Shown: positions 24,423 through 31,985 of the stretch, in pieces
Layout: the number at the start of each line of letters is the position of its first letter
Numbering within the stretch: the stretch's first letter is position 1
Source of the DNA: Micromonospora saelicesensis
GTDB taxonomy: Bacteria > Actinomycetota > Actinomycetes > Mycobacteriales > Micromonosporaceae
DNA length: 64,000 nucleotides
Reading direction: 5' to 3'
Assembly: GCF_900091575.1 (NCBI RefSeq)
Contig: NZ_FMCR01000002.1
Coordinates: 229,787 to 293,786, forward strand
Notes under the pieces: generated by a model
What the model was told of the DNA's origin: nothing
What the model saw: the letters and a program-made list of their open reading frames with translations, nothing else
Databases searched by the model: none
Translations under genes and position numbers: made by a program

Positions 24423-25829
24423 GTGACCCAGACCCAACCGGTTGAGACCATCCCTCAGCCCCGTCACGCCCCGGTCGCCGTACCGACCGCCGGGCAGCCC
24501 TACGAGTACCACCGCCGCCCCCTGGTCGAACCCGACTGGACCCGTTTCCCCGGCTGGCGCCACGTCACCCGAGACCAGTGGGAATCCGCCCAGTGGCAGC
24601 GCGTCAACTGCGTCAAGAACATCAAGCAGCTCCGCGCCGTCTTCGGTGACCTGATCGACGAGTCCTTCTACGCCGACCTCGAAGCCGACCAGCTGGCCCT
24701 GGCCACCATGTCCATGCTGGTGCCACCACAAATGATCAACACGATGGTGCCGTTCGCGACCCTCACCACCGAGGCGCTGCTCGCCGACCCCATCCGCCGC
24801 TACATGATCCCGGTCGCCTCCGACCGCCGCACCGACTGGCCCTCACACCCCTACGCCAGCCGCGACAGCCTCCACGAGCACGACATGTGGGTCGCCGAAG
24901 GGCTCACCCACCGCTACCCCACCAAGGTCCTCGCCGAGCTGCTCTCCACCTGCCCCCAGTACTGCGGGCACTGCACCCGCATGGACCTCGTCGGCAACTC
25001 CACCCCCGCCGTCGACAAACTCAAACTCACCCTCAAGCCCGTCGACCGCTACGACGCCCACATCGCCTACCTCAAGGCCCACCCCGGCGTCCGCGACGTG
25101 GTCGTCTCCGGCGGCGACGTGGCCAACGTCCCCTGGCGCAACCTCGAGTCGTACCTCATGCGCCTGCTGGAACTGGAGACGGTCCGCGACATCCGGCTCG
25201 CCACCAAGGCCCTCATGGGCCTGCCCCAGCACTGGCTGCAGCCCGACGTCGTCGAGGGCCTGGAGCGGGTGGCCCGCACCGCCGCCCGCCGCGGCGTCAA
25301 CCTCGCCATCCACACCCACGTCAACCACGCCCAGTCGCTCACCCCACTGGTCGCCAAGGCCGCCCAGACCGCCCTCGACGTCGGCGTCCGCGACGTCCGC
25401 AACCAGGGCGTCCTCATGCGCGGCGTCAACGCCACCACCCCGGAACTGCTCGACCTCTGCTTCGCCCTCCAAGGCGAAGCCGGGATCCTGCCGTACTACT
25501 TCTACATGTGCGACATGATCCCCAACGCCGAACACTGGCGGGTGCCGGTCTGGCACGCCCAGCAACTCCAGCACGACATCATGGGCTACCTTCCCGGCTA
25601 CGCCACCCCCCGCATCGTCTGCGACGTCCCCTTCGTCGGTAAGCGCTGGGTGCACATGCTCACCGACTACGACCGTGAGCGCGGCATCTCCTACTGGACG
25701 AAGAACTACCGCACCTCCATCGAATCGGCCGACCTGGAGGCGCTCAACAAGCGCTACGCCTACTACGACCCGATCGACACCCTGCCCGAGGGCGGCCAGC
25801 AGTGGTGGCACGACCACCGCGACGACTGA
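24423..25829 (+). CDS. kamA: lysine 2,3-aminomutase (radical SAM, PLP)
   Basis: A 468-aa radical-SAM aminomutase converting L-lysine to L-beta-lysine. The 4Fe-4S motif CxxxCxxC is Cys177, Cys181, Cys184 (CPQYCGHCTR). The two acidic residues that bind the substrate's epsilon-amino group in the clostridial enzyme (Asp293, Asp330) correspond to Asp364 and Asp401, with the same 37-residue spacing, which argues for lysine rather than glutamate. The PLP lysine is probably Lys407 in DVPFVGKR; this loop is one residue shorter than the usual DAPGGGGK. The GTG start has GAGGAGGGG upstream. Divergent from the kdd-kamDE-kal operon. Confidence 0.92.
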   Translation: MTQTQPVETIPQPRHAPVAVPTAGQPYEYHRRPLVEPDWTRFPGWRHVTRDQWESAQWQRVNCVKNIKQLRAVFGDLIDESFYADLEADQLALATMSMLVPPQMINTMVPFATLTTEALLADPIRRYMIPVASDRRTDWPSHPYASRDSLHEHDMWVAEGLTHRYPTKVLAELLSTCPQYCGHCTRMDLVGNSTPAVDKLKLTLKPVDRYDAHIAYLKAHPGVRDVVVSGGDVANVPWRNLESYLMRLLELETVRDIRLATKALMGLPQHWLQPDVVEGLERVARTAARRGVNLAIHTHVNHAQSLTPLVAKAAQTALDVGVRDVRNQGVLMRGVNATTPELLDLCFALQGEAGILPYYFYMCDMIPNAEHWRVPVWHAQQLQHDIMGYLPGYATPRIVCDVPFVGKRWVHMLTDYDRERGISYWTKNYRTSIESADLEALNKRYAYYDPIDTLPEGGQQWWHDHRDD

Positions 25830-25835
25830 CCCACC

Positions 25836-25879
25836 GACGGCGAAGCCCCCGGGATTCCTCACCTGGGGGCTTCGCCGTC
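25836..25879 (+). terminator. kamA terminator hairpin, bidirectional
   Basis: A 15-bp perfect stem (GACGGCGAAGCCCCC and its complement) with a 14-nt loop starts 7 nt after the kamA stop. It also ends the convergent gene at 25885. Confidence 0.85.
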
Positions 25880-25884
25880 CCCCG

Positions 25885-26943
25885 TCAACGGCAGCCCAGC
25901 GCCCCCACGTACCCGGCCCGCACCGTCCCCGCCGCGACCTCGTCGGCGTACTCCCAGAACACCTCCGCCCAGTCACCGGCCCGGTCCAGATCCCGCAGCA
26001 CCCGCCACCCATGGCTGCCCCGCAACGCGTCCGCGGCCCGCCGCACCGCGGCCTCGTCGCCGCTCGCCCGCGCCCGCTGCCACTCCGCGATCCACCCGCA
26101 GCCGACCCGGGACGTCACATCCACACCGAAGTGGTACGAGTCACTCACGCCGATGTCCTCCAGCGCCGCGACGTCGAACCCGGGCGGCAGCGGCACATCG
26201 ACGAGCACCTTCGCCGCCCGCTCCCCCACCGGCATGACCATCTCCGCCGGAAGCGCGGCCAACCACGTCCGCGCGTCCACCCGGACGATGTCCGCGAGAA
26301 CCCGAGCGAATTCCTTACGCGACCAGTCCCCCTCCGTCCTCATCTCCACGAACACGTCCTCGCGGGGACGCGTCAGCACGGCAAAATCACTGCCGGAATA
26401 CTCGAACAGGTCACCCGGCCAGCCATCGACCCGCACCGACTTCGGCCGATTCACCTGGAGCAGACCGGCATAACGACCCGCATAACCGGACGCCGGATAC
26501 CAGTTCATCTCCAACTCTTGCCCACCCCGGCGAAAACGGATCATGCCCAGCTCCTCGGTGAACCCCGACAGATCAGTCACCTTCCAGCCAGACCGATCGA
26601 TCAGCAGCCGCGGGTTCCGCTGCGCCGCCGCCATCACCAACGGCGAAAAGACCACACCAGGATCGACAGTGGCTATCGGCGAGACCCCTCGGCCCTCGGA
26701 CTGGCCACGCACCACGATGGACACGGGCACGACACTGACGAGGACGGCTGCCGCCGCGACGACGCCGGCGAAACCACGCACCCGCAACCGCCGCTGCGGC
26801 ATCTCGATGACACGATCGAGCTTCGACTCGGACAGGATTTCCTCCAGCAGGTCCTGTTTCACCCCGTCGATGTCTCCCAGCACACCGAGCCGACCCGGGT
26901 CGGCGTCCCGAACCAGCCGGTCAAACTGCTCCTCGACGCTCAT
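25885..26943 (-). CDS. membrane-anchored partner of ECF sigma factor (CU044_5270-like)
   Basis: A 352-aa protein. A cytoplasmic N-terminus of about 55 residues is followed by one transmembrane helix (FAGVVAAAAVLVSVVPVSIVV, about residues 58-78) and a 270-residue extracytoplasmic domain. The layout matches the CU044_5270 family usually encoded after an ECF sigma gene in actinobacteria. Its ATG overlaps the sigma stop by one base (TGATG), so the pair is coupled. A role as anti-sigma or signal sensor is inferred from context; no zinc anti-sigma HxxxCxxC motif is seen. Confidence 0.75.
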   Translation of the reverse strand: MSVEEQFDRLVRDADPGRLGVLGDIDGVKQDLLEEILSESKLDRVIEMPQRRLRVRGFAGVVAAAAVLVSVVPVSIVVRGQSEGRGVSPIATVDPGVVFSPLVMAAAQRNPRLLIDRSGWKVTDLSGFTEELGMIRFRRGGQELEMNWYPASGYAGRYAGLLQVNRPKSVRVDGWPGDLFEYSGSDFAVLTRPREDVFVEMRTEGDWSRKEFARVLADIVRVDARTWLAALPAEMVMPVGERAAKVLVDVPLPPGFDVAALEDIGVSDSYHFGVDVTSRVGCGWIAEWQRARASGDEAAVRRAADALRGSHGWRVLRDLDRAGDWAEVFWEYADEVAAGTVRAGYVGALGCR

Positions 26944-27506
26944 CAGTCCTCCTTCCCGGTGGATGCGGTCAGCACGTCGAGCACATGTCCGGGCGGCCCC
27001 GGGTCGTCACCGACGAGCCCCCGCAACCTCGCCCGTGCCCGCGACAGCCGGGTCCGCACCGCGGCAGGAGTCGCCCCCAGTACCGCGGCCACCTCGTGCG
27101 GCCGCAGACCCTCCCACACGGTGAGCATCAGCACCTCCCGGTCCACCTCGGCCAGGCCCGCCAACGCCGCCCGAACGGCAAGCCGCTCCGGCACCTCACT
27201 CCCCGGATCGGCGACCGAAACGACGAGCTGCTGTCGTAACCGCTCACCGAGGCGTTGCCGGCGAACGCCACCGCGGTGCTGGTTGGCCAACACCCGCCGG
27301 GCCACCCCGTACAGCCACAGCCGAGCCTCACCGCCGACCGGAATGTCCTGCCGGCGACGCCACGCCACCAGGAAGGTCTCGGCGACGACGTCGGCCGCAT
27401 CCTCCGGATGCGCGACACGACGCAACGCGTACGCCAACAACGACTCGAAGTCCTCGGCGTAGACCCGCCGGAAGCGGTCCTCGTCATGCTCTGTCCCTGA
27501 GCTCAC
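26943..27506 (-). CDS. ECF-type RNA polymerase sigma factor
   Basis: A 187-aa sigma-70-family factor with region 2 (FESLLAYALRRVAHPEDAADVVAETFLVAWRR, about residues 19-50) and region 4 (LAEVDREVLMLTVWEGLRPHEVAAVLGATPAAVRTRLSRARARLR, about residues 118-162). Regions 1 and 3 are absent, as in ECF factors. The GTG at 27506 has only a weak ribosome site. It forms a coupled operon with the downstream membrane protein, its likely regulator. Target promoters are unknown. Confidence 0.9.
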   Translation of the reverse strand: MSSGTEHDEDRFRRVYAEDFESLLAYALRRVAHPEDAADVVAETFLVAWRRRQDIPVGGEARLWLYGVARRVLANQHRGGVRRQRLGERLRQQLVVSVADPGSEVPERLAVRAALAGLAEVDREVLMLTVWEGLRPHEVAAVLGATPAAVRTRLSRARARLRGLVGDDPGPPGHVLDVLTASTGKED

Positions 27507-27553
27507 GTCCAGTCCATGTCCGGTGCGACGACAACCGTGACAGCCCGCACCGG

Positions 27554-28111
27554 TCAGGCGCGGATACCGGCGAGCACCAGATCGGCGACCCGACCGATCA
27601 CCCGGGCGCTCGTCGCTGCCGGCAACCGTCGAAGCGACGCGATGGCCAACAGACCGGCCCGCACGTCGTCCGCGTCGACGCCGTCGCGCAGCACACCCGC
27701 CGCCCGGGCCCGCCCGACCAGCACGTTCAACGCCTGCGCGTGCTCCCGCCGCTCCCGCTGAAACGCCGCACTCACCTCACCCGGCCCCAACAACGCCTCA
27801 TTCAGCGCCCGATCATGGATCTGCCGCTCGGCGAACTCGCGCACCACCCCCGACAGCGCCCGCCACGGGTCCGGGTCATCGAGCGCCCGGCGCACCTGCA
27901 CACCGCAGTCCTCCACCCGCTCGGCCAGGACCGTCGCCACCAACTCCGTACGCGTCGGAAAGTGCCGGTACAGGGTCGCCACACCCACCCCCGCCCGTCG
28001 CGCCACCTCCCGCATGGGCACCTCGAGCCCCGCCGACGCGAACGCCTCCCGTGCCGCCGCCACCACCCGATCACGGTTGAACCGGGCATCGGCACGCTGC
28101 ATCTGAGACAT
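27554..28111 (-). CDS. TetR-family regulator, divergent from quinone oxidoreductase
   Basis: A 185-aa repressor with the helix-turn-helix VPMREVARRAGVGVATLYRHFPTRTELV at about residues 31-58, and a C-terminal ligand domain. It diverges from the oxidoreductase at 28215. The arrangement is duplicated at 60355-61976, where the regulator shares the VPMREVARRAGV-ATLYR-FPT core. It probably represses the oxidoreductase and itself through the operator-like site at 28146-28161. Confidence 0.85.
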   Translation of the reverse strand: MSQMQRADARFNRDRVVAAAREAFASAGLEVPMREVARRAGVGVATLYRHFPTRTELVATVLAERVEDCGVQVRRALDDPDPWRALSGVVREFAERQIHDRALNEALLGPGEVSAAFQRERREHAQALNVLVGRARAAGVLRDGVDADDVRAGLLAIASLRRLPAATSARVIGRVADLVLAGIRA

Positions 28112-28145
28112 CCCCGACCGACCACCCTCTCACTTGACCCCACAG

Positions 28146-28161
28146 CGGAACGCCTGCTCCG
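28146..28161. promoter_or_regulatory. TetR operator candidate
   Basis: CGGAnC-N4-GnTCCG, a 16-bp imperfect inverted repeat in the 103-nt region between the divergent TetR and oxidoreductase genes. Confidence 0.45.
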
Positions 28162-28214
28162 TTTCCGGCCTACGGTACGACTACCACCCCGTCAACCAGG
28201 CAGAGGAGCCCCTG

Positions 28215-29159
28215 ATGTTCGCCGTGCAGTACGACCGGTTCGGCGGTCCCGAGGTACTCCACCTCGGCAGCACCGACGCGCCACAGCCCCGGGCCGGCCA
28301 GATCCGCATCCGCGTCCAGGCCGCCGGCGTCTCCCCCGTCGACGTCGGCCTCCGCTCCGGCCGCACCCCGATGAGCGCCCAACTGCCGTTGCCACACATC
28401 CCCGGCGTCGACGCCGCCGGCATCGTCGACAAGATCGGCGACGACGTCGACGGAGTCACCCTCGGCGACCATGTCTTCGGCATCGTCGAGCTGGCCAGAC
28501 TCGGCGGCGCGAGCGCACAGTTCGCGGTACTACAGCTCTGGGCGCACAAGCCCACAGCCATGCCGTGGGCCCAGGCGGGCGCGGCGGGCACCAGCATCGA
28601 GACCGCCACCCGGGCCCTCGACCTGCTGGACCTACGGCCCGGCATGACGCTCCTCGTCGACGGCGCCGCCGGTGGCGTCGGCAGCATCGCCGTCCAACTC
28701 GCAGCCGCCCGCGGCGTCCACGTCATCGGCACTGCCCGCGCCGACAACCACGACCTCCTCCGCCAGCTCGGGACGACACCGGTCACCTACGGCCCCGACC
28801 TCCCCAACCGCCTCGACGCCCTGGGCGTGACCCGGATCGACCGCGCCCTCGACGTAGCCGGCGCCGGGTCCCTGACCGAGCTGCTCCACCTCACCGGCGA
28901 CCCGACAGCGGTGCTCACCCTGGCGGACTTCACCGCGCCCACCCACGGCGTCCGCCTGTCCATGGGGCAGCTGGCCGGCGAACCCGACGGCCGCCACGGC
29001 CTGCCCGCCGCCGCCGAACTGGTCACCGAAGGCCGCTTCAGGGTGCCCATCGAAGCGACCTTCCCGCTCGCGAAGGCGGCCGACGCGCACCATACGGCCG
29101 AGCACGGATCCCGCCGCGGAAAGATCGTCCTGACCGTCGACGACGTTCAGGAAAGCTGA
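28215..29159 (+). CDS. NADP-dependent quinone oxidoreductase-like MDR protein
   Basis: A 314-aa zinc-free medium-chain reductase, the quinone oxidoreductase/enoyl reductase type. The GroES-like domain has HIPGVDAAGIVDKIGDDV (about residues 57-74), and the nucleotide-binding domain has LLVDGAAGGVGSIAVQLAAARGVHVIGTA (about residues 150-178). It lacks the zinc-binding cysteines of alcohol dehydrogenases. GAGGAG precedes the ATG at 28215. Its closest visible relative is the gene at 61047, which has the same divergent TetR partner. Physiological substrate unknown; likely an electrophilic quinone or enone. Confidence 0.85.
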   Translation: MFAVQYDRFGGPEVLHLGSTDAPQPRAGQIRIRVQAAGVSPVDVGLRSGRTPMSAQLPLPHIPGVDAAGIVDKIGDDVDGVTLGDHVFGIVELARLGGASAQFAVLQLWAHKPTAMPWAQAGAAGTSIETATRALDLLDLRPGMTLLVDGAAGGVGSIAVQLAAARGVHVIGTARADNHDLLRQLGTTPVTYGPDLPNRLDALGVTRIDRALDVAGAGSLTELLHLTGDPTAVLTLADFTAPTHGVRLSMGQLAGEPDGRHGLPAAAELVTEGRFRVPIEATFPLAKAADAHHTAEHGSRRGKIVLTVDDVQES

Positions 29160-29162
29160 GCC

Positions 29163-30104
29163 TCAGCCATCGGTCAGCACCTCGGACAACGGCGCCGGCA
29201 CCAGCCCCCGCTCCCGCAACCCGGCCAGGATGTGCGGCAACGCCTCATCCGTCATCGCCGCGTTCGCCTCGGTCACATGCATGATCACGACTGACCCGGG
29301 GCGAACGTGGTCCAACACCGCCCGCACCAACGGCTTCCACGCCGTCGCGAATGGATCGCCGCTGACCACGTCCCCGTCGACCACCGTCACACCCAGCGGC
29401 GCCAACGCGTCCAACGCCGCCGCGTCGTGGCACAGCCCCGGAAACCGGAAGTACCGGGTCTGCCGACCCCCGTACGGCGCGATCACCTCGAACGTCTTCG
29501 CCACATCGCCGGCCAGCTCGTCGACAGGCAGCCGGGGCAGGTCGTAACAGTCGGCGGTGAACGCCGCGTGCCCGTAGGTGTGGTTGGCCAACTCGAAGCG
29601 CGGGTTGCCGGCGATCCGCCGGGTCACGTCCGGATACCGCTTGACCCACTTGCCGGTCAGGAAGAACGTCGCCGGTACCTGCTCGCGCTCCAGCAGGTCG
29701 AGGATGCGCAGGTTCGCGTACGACTTCACCCGGCCGGTCCGCAGGCTGGCCAACATCCCGTCGGTCATGTCCGCGTCGAAGGTCAGCGCGACCTTGGCAC
29801 CGGTGCGCGGGCCGTGATCCACCACCGGCGCCCTGCTCCCCACCCGCGTCGCCCCCGGGAGGGCCGGGACAGCCGGAACCGTCGGTGTCGGGACACTCTG
29901 CGGGGTGGCGGGAGCCGTTGGCGTCGGAACCGCCGATGCGCTGGCCGGCGGCGCGGGCGCAGAGGCGGACGAGCCGACGAAGACCGGCCCCTCCGGCGGT
30001 GGCACCCGGGACGCCGTGCACGCGACACTGCCGACAACGGCCGCCGCAACCAGTACGCCACACCACAATGGGCGGAGGCGGGGTCGAATCACGCCGCAGA
30101 TCAT
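29163..30104 (-). CDS. exported polysaccharide deacetylase (NodB/CE4 family)
   Basis: A 313-aa exported protein. The N-terminal hydrophobic segment ends GSVAC, a poor lipobox, so it may be a lipoprotein or simply membrane-anchored. Residues 40-85 are a Pro/Thr/Ala linker. The CE4 domain follows: TFDADMTDG (the two metal/catalytic Asp) and HTYGH (HxxxH metal ligands), then RYFRFPGLCHDAA and VVIMHVTEANA. Likely removes acetyl groups from cell-wall or exopolysaccharide amino sugars. The start ATG lacks a good ribosome site; an internal GTG is possible. An operator-like repeat lies about 150 nt upstream. Confidence 0.85.
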   Translation of the reverse strand: MICGVIRPRLRPLWCGVLVAAAVVGSVACTASRVPPPEGPVFVGSSASAPAPPASASAVPTPTAPATPQSVPTPTVPAVPALPGATRVGSRAPVVDHGPRTGAKVALTFDADMTDGMLASLRTGRVKSYANLRILDLLEREQVPATFFLTGKWVKRYPDVTRRIAGNPRFELANHTYGHAAFTADCYDLPRLPVDELAGDVAKTFEVIAPYGGRQTRYFRFPGLCHDAAALDALAPLGVTVVDGDVVSGDPFATAWKPLVRAVLDHVRPGSVVIMHVTEANAAMTDEALPHILAGLRERGLVPAPLSEVLTDG

Positions 30105-30255
30105 CGCAGACGCGAAAGCGCCTCACTGTCCCGCGCGCCCCGTCTCGAACGCCGGCGGACGCACCTCGCCCACCTCATCCCGAGCAGGCAGTGGCCCCCT
30201 GGCGACGCGGGCATTGCGTGCGTCGAGCGTCGGGGCGGTGCCGCTCCGGTAAGCG

Positions 30256-30293
30256 ATATACCTCAGAGGCATAAATATGACTCCCAGGTATAT
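30256..30293. promoter_or_regulatory. operator-like inverted repeats in a gene-free interval
   Basis: The interval 30105-30430 has no convincing gene. It holds ATATACCT (30256-30263) and its complement AGGTATAT (30286-30293), 22 nt apart. The first arm is also part of a near-perfect palindrome, TATACCTC-A-GAGGCATA (30257-30273). This is the most AT-rich stretch nearby. It would suit a winged-helix (PadR-like) regulator controlling the deacetylase start at 30104. The regulator is not in view. Confidence 0.45.
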
Positions 30294-30430
30294 GGCTCAC
30301 CAAGGGTTCTCCCGCCCGAGAGGGTGCCGAGGCCGCCACCGCAGTTGGGTCACGCGGGGCCGTGCGGGGCGTACAGGGTGAGCGCCACGCCGAGCAGGAA
30401 AAAGGGCCAAGCACCAGGTAACGCAGCACG

Positions 30431-30466
30431 ACGGGTCCCCGGGCGACGGTGCACCCGGGGACCCGT
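30431..30466 (-). terminator. csbD-like gene terminator hairpin
   Basis: A 13-bp perfect stem (ACGGGTCCCCGGG and complement) with a 10-nt loop begins 12 nt beyond the stop of the CsbD-like gene. Confidence 0.8.
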
Positions 30467-30478
30467 GGACCGCTCAGG

Positions 30479-30673
30479 TCACTTCGTGAAGGAGTCCTTC
30501 ACGTTGCGACCGGCGTCCTTGACGTTCTGACCGGCCTGCTTGGCGCGCGCGTCGCTCTGCTGGCTGGCGCCCTCGCCACGCATCCGCTCGTTGTCGGTCA
30601 TGTCGCCGACGCGCTCCCTCGCGGCGCCGGCCATCTGCTCAACCTTGTTCTTTGCCTTCTCGGTGAAGCTCAT
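30479..30673 (-). CDS. CsbD-like small stress protein
   Basis: A 64-aa hydrophilic helical protein: MSFTEKAKNKVEQMAGAAR at the start, then repeated KQAGQNVKDAGRNVKDSF at the end. It matches the CsbD family of general-stress proteins, whose molecular role is unknown. The ATG at 30673 follows GAGGAGG at ideal spacing, so the short length is real. Followed at once by a strong terminator. Divergent from the histidine phosphatase. Confidence 0.85.
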   Translation of the reverse strand: MSFTEKAKNKVEQMAGAARERVGDMTDNERMRGEGASQQSDARAKQAGQNVKDAGRNVKDSFTK

Positions 30674-30743
30674 CGCGCCTCCTCGGTCTGGCGGTTGTCC
30701 CGGCTCGCTTGCCCGGTCTCCGGGTGCCGAAACCGGCGGTGCC

Positions 30744-30775
30744 GGTCGGCACACCCGGTAAGGCATCCTAGGAAG
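30744..30775 (+). promoter_or_regulatory. 32-nt motif shared with the region at 43040
   Basis: Positions 30759-30775 read TAAGGCATCCTAGGAAG, identical to 43055-43071. The 15 nt before it match at 10 of 15 positions (GCACACC conserved). It lies 55 nt before the phosphatase start in the csbD/phosphatase divergent region. TAGGAA could be a -10 element. The factor is unknown. Confidence 0.5.
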
Positions 30776-30830
30776 ATAGGTAGTGGGAGGGTCGCCTGTC
30801 GGCCACGCCTCACGATGGTTAACTGACCGC

Positions 30831-31442
30831 ATGGGAGAGCTCCTGCTGATCCGACACGGCGAGACCACCTGGAGCGCCAGCCTGCGGCACACCTCGTACA
30901 CCGACCTGGAGCTGACCCCCGACGGCGAGCGACAGGCCCGCACCCTGGCCGCGTTCCTGGCCGGCCGGCGCTTCGTCACCGTGCTGTCCAGTCCCCGCTC
31001 CCGGGCGCTGCGCACCGCGCAGCTGGCCGGGCTCACCGTCGACGCCGTCGACGAGGACCTCAGCGAGTGGAACTACGGCGAGTACGAGGGCCGCACCACC
31101 GTCGACATCCACGCCGACGATCCGCACTGGAACATCTGGACCGACGGCTGCCCCGGCGGGGAGTCCCCCGCGCAGGTGGGCGAACGGCTCGACCGGGTGC
31201 TGGCCCGCGTCACCCCGCTGCTCGACCGTGGCACCGTCGCGCTGGTCGGGCACGCACACAGCCTGCGGGTGCTCGGTGCCCGCTGGATCGGCCTGCCCCC
31301 GTCCGCCGGCGGACGGCTACGCCTGGAGACCGCCACGGTCAGCGCGCTCGGTCACGAACACGGCCGGCAGGTCATCCTGCGGTGGAACCAGCCGGCTCCT
31401 CCGGCGCCCGGGACCGCGACCGACTCGGTGCCGCAGAGCTGA
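30831..31442 (+). CDS. histidine phosphatase family protein
   Basis: A 203-aa phosphoglycerate-mutase-like phosphatase. The catalytic RHGE (LLLIRHGETTW, His9) is at the N-terminus, SSPRSRALRTAQLAG follows at about residue 53, DLSEWNYGEYEG has the acid region, and VALVGHAHSLRVLG carries the second histidine. Such enzymes hydrolyse phosphate esters, often sugar phosphates or nucleotides. Its 3' end overlaps the convergent Lrp gene by 71 nt. The promoter region contains the motif shared with the F420 oxidoreductase gene. Confidence 0.9.
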   Translation: MGELLLIRHGETTWSASLRHTSYTDLELTPDGERQARTLAAFLAGRRFVTVLSSPRSRALRTAQLAGLTVDAVDEDLSEWNYGEYEGRTTVDIHADDPHWNIWTDGCPGGESPAQVGERLDRVLARVTPLLDRGTVALVGHAHSLRVLGARWIGLPPSAGGRLRLETATVSALGHEHGRQVILRWNQPAPPAPGTATDSVPQS

Positions 31443-31878
31443 TCTTCGGCGGCCGGTTCTCGTACGGCGTGGACAACACCACCGTCGTGCGGGTCGTGAC
31501 GTTCGCCGAGGTGCGAATCTCCTGGAGCACCCGCTCCAGGTCGGTGGGACTGGCCACCCGCACCAGCAGCAGATAGAAGTCCTCCCCCGCCACCGAATAG
31601 CAGGAGTCAATCTCCGGCAGGTGGGCCAACCGCTCCGGGGCGTCGTCCGGCTGCGACGGATCGAACGGCCGGATCGCCACGAAAGCGGTCAGCGGCAGGT
31701 CCAGCGCCTCGAACGACACCCGGGCGGCGTACCCCTTGATCACCCCGCGCTGCTCCAACCGACGGACCCGCTGGTGCACGGCGGACACCGACAGCCCCAC
31801 CCGCTCGGCCAGGTCGGTGTACGACAGACGGCCGTCGGCGGTCAGCGCGGCGACGATAGCGCGGTCGATCTCCTCCAC
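31372..31878 (-). CDS. Lrp/AsnC-family transcriptional regulator
   Basis: A 168-aa regulator. The N-terminal HTH reads LTADGRLSYTDLAERVGLSVSAVHQRVRRLEQRGVIKGY, and the C-terminal RAM domain (about residues 65-140) is the amino-acid effector and oligomerisation module. The GTG at 31878 was chosen because it gives the standard Lrp N-terminus (MEEIDRAIVAAL). The last 25 residues are a polar Ser/Arg/Pro tail encoded antisense to the phosphatase end. The effector amino acid is unknown. Confidence 0.88.
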   Translation of the reverse strand: MEEIDRAIVAALTADGRLSYTDLAERVGLSVSAVHQRVRRLEQRGVIKGYAARVSFEALDLPLTAFVAIRPFDPSQPDDAPERLAHLPEIDSCYSVAGEDFYLLLVRVASPTDLERVLQEIRTSANVTTRTTVVLSTPYENRPPKISSAAPSRSRSRAPEEPAGSTAG

Positions 31879-31985
31879 GGCGTGCAACCTACCGGGAAAA
31901 CCGTCGCACGGCGACGAGGTACCCGAGTGGCGGACCGCGGTGGGCCGTGACGCACCCACCGCAGCCCCACCACCACGTACCGTCG

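Noticed and set aside
30759..30775. DtxR/IdeR iron box as an explanation of the shared 17-nt motif
   Set aside because: It fits the TTAGGTTAGSCTAACCTAA-type palindrome poorly and lacks dyad symmetry.
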